This document shows positions 63,965-64,000 of a stretch of DNA of 64,000 nt, in pieces. A program made the position numbers and the translations under genes. Numbering within the stretch: position 1 is the stretch's first letter; each line of letters begins with the position of its first letter. A model generated the notes under the pieces. The model was not told the origin of the DNA. It ran no database searches and saw only the letters and a program-made list of their open reading frames with translations. The DNA lies in NCBI RefSeq assembly GCF_001562055.1, contig NZ_LLWE01000027.1, positions 62,001-126,000 of the forward strand. Reading direction: 5' to 3'. This DNA is from Polycladidibacter stylochi. GTDB taxonomy: Bacteria > Pseudomonadota > Alphaproteobacteria > Rhizobiales > Stappiaceae.

Positions 63965-64000
63965 CATTTCTACTGGATTTCGTGCTCAAGGTACATATTT

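Overview
The window reads as chromosome of an alphaproteobacterium, probably in or near the Hyphomicrobiales (Rhizobiales), with moderate GC. Support for this: a HemY + mitofilin-like + hemD + hemC cluster divergent from tsaD, a second RpoH-type sigma factor, a CarD regulator, a SUV3-like helicase beside an S4-domain protein, fdxA, a single-chain pyruvate carboxylase, and a 106-bp intergenic repeat built around a 'CCCGAAAAGTG...CCGGTTTTCGG' core of the kind scattered through Rhizobiales genomes. The genus cannot be fixed from sequence alone; a marine Pseudovibrio-like lineage is only a guess.

Layout. 1-2690: end of a TenA gene, then an AGE-family epimerase/isomerase and a Gfo/Idh/MocA dehydrogenase in one unit (sugar metabolism). 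2998-3073: tRNA-Thr(CGU). 3254-8918 (minus): HemY, mitofilin-like protein, HemD, HemC; tsaD diverges at 9000. 10377-11641: a threonine-rich leader ORF with competing RNA stems in front of asd, a candidate amino-acid attenuator. 11699-17139: HigBA-type toxin-antitoxin, VOC protein, P-type cation ATPase, alpha-hydroxy-acid dehydrogenase.

17473-27907: a compact (about 10.4 kb) integrative element inserted in tRNA-Arg(CCU). It is bounded by a 16-bp direct repeat of the tRNA 3' end, with a P4-type integrase next to the tRNA and an AlpA-like regulator beside it. Cargo: an Ash/C4-like RNA module, a PutAbiC-like membrane protein (abortive infection), a prophage minor-tail-Z-like protein with a truncated paralogue, a second two-helix membrane protein, an Acb2-like small protein (candidate cyclic-oligonucleotide sponge), two tiny one-helix peptides, HTH and winged-helix proteins, and palindromic repeats. 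It looks like a phage satellite or degenerate prophage carrying both defence and counter-defence genes, and is the most novel part of the window.

28026-36548: nuclease-like protein and M48 lipoprotein, RpoH2-type sigma, CarD, FdxA, S4-domain protein, SUV3-like helicase. 36549-37543 is an unusually long gene-free stretch before a LuxR solo, followed by pyruvate carboxylase. 42151-48751: LysR and aldo/keto reductase (divergent), glutamine amidotransferase, TerB-like protein, AsmA-like protein. 48752-57608: a carbon-phosphorus lyase operon (phnG-H-I-J-K-L, hexapeptide transferase, DUF1045 2H phosphoesterase, phnM, phnN), divergent from phnF with a clear palindromic operator between them; no transporter genes are present. 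57829-63934: MarC, CYTH-CHAD protein, FCD-type GntR regulator and a two-HMA copper ATPase, with two inverted copies of the 106-bp repeat.
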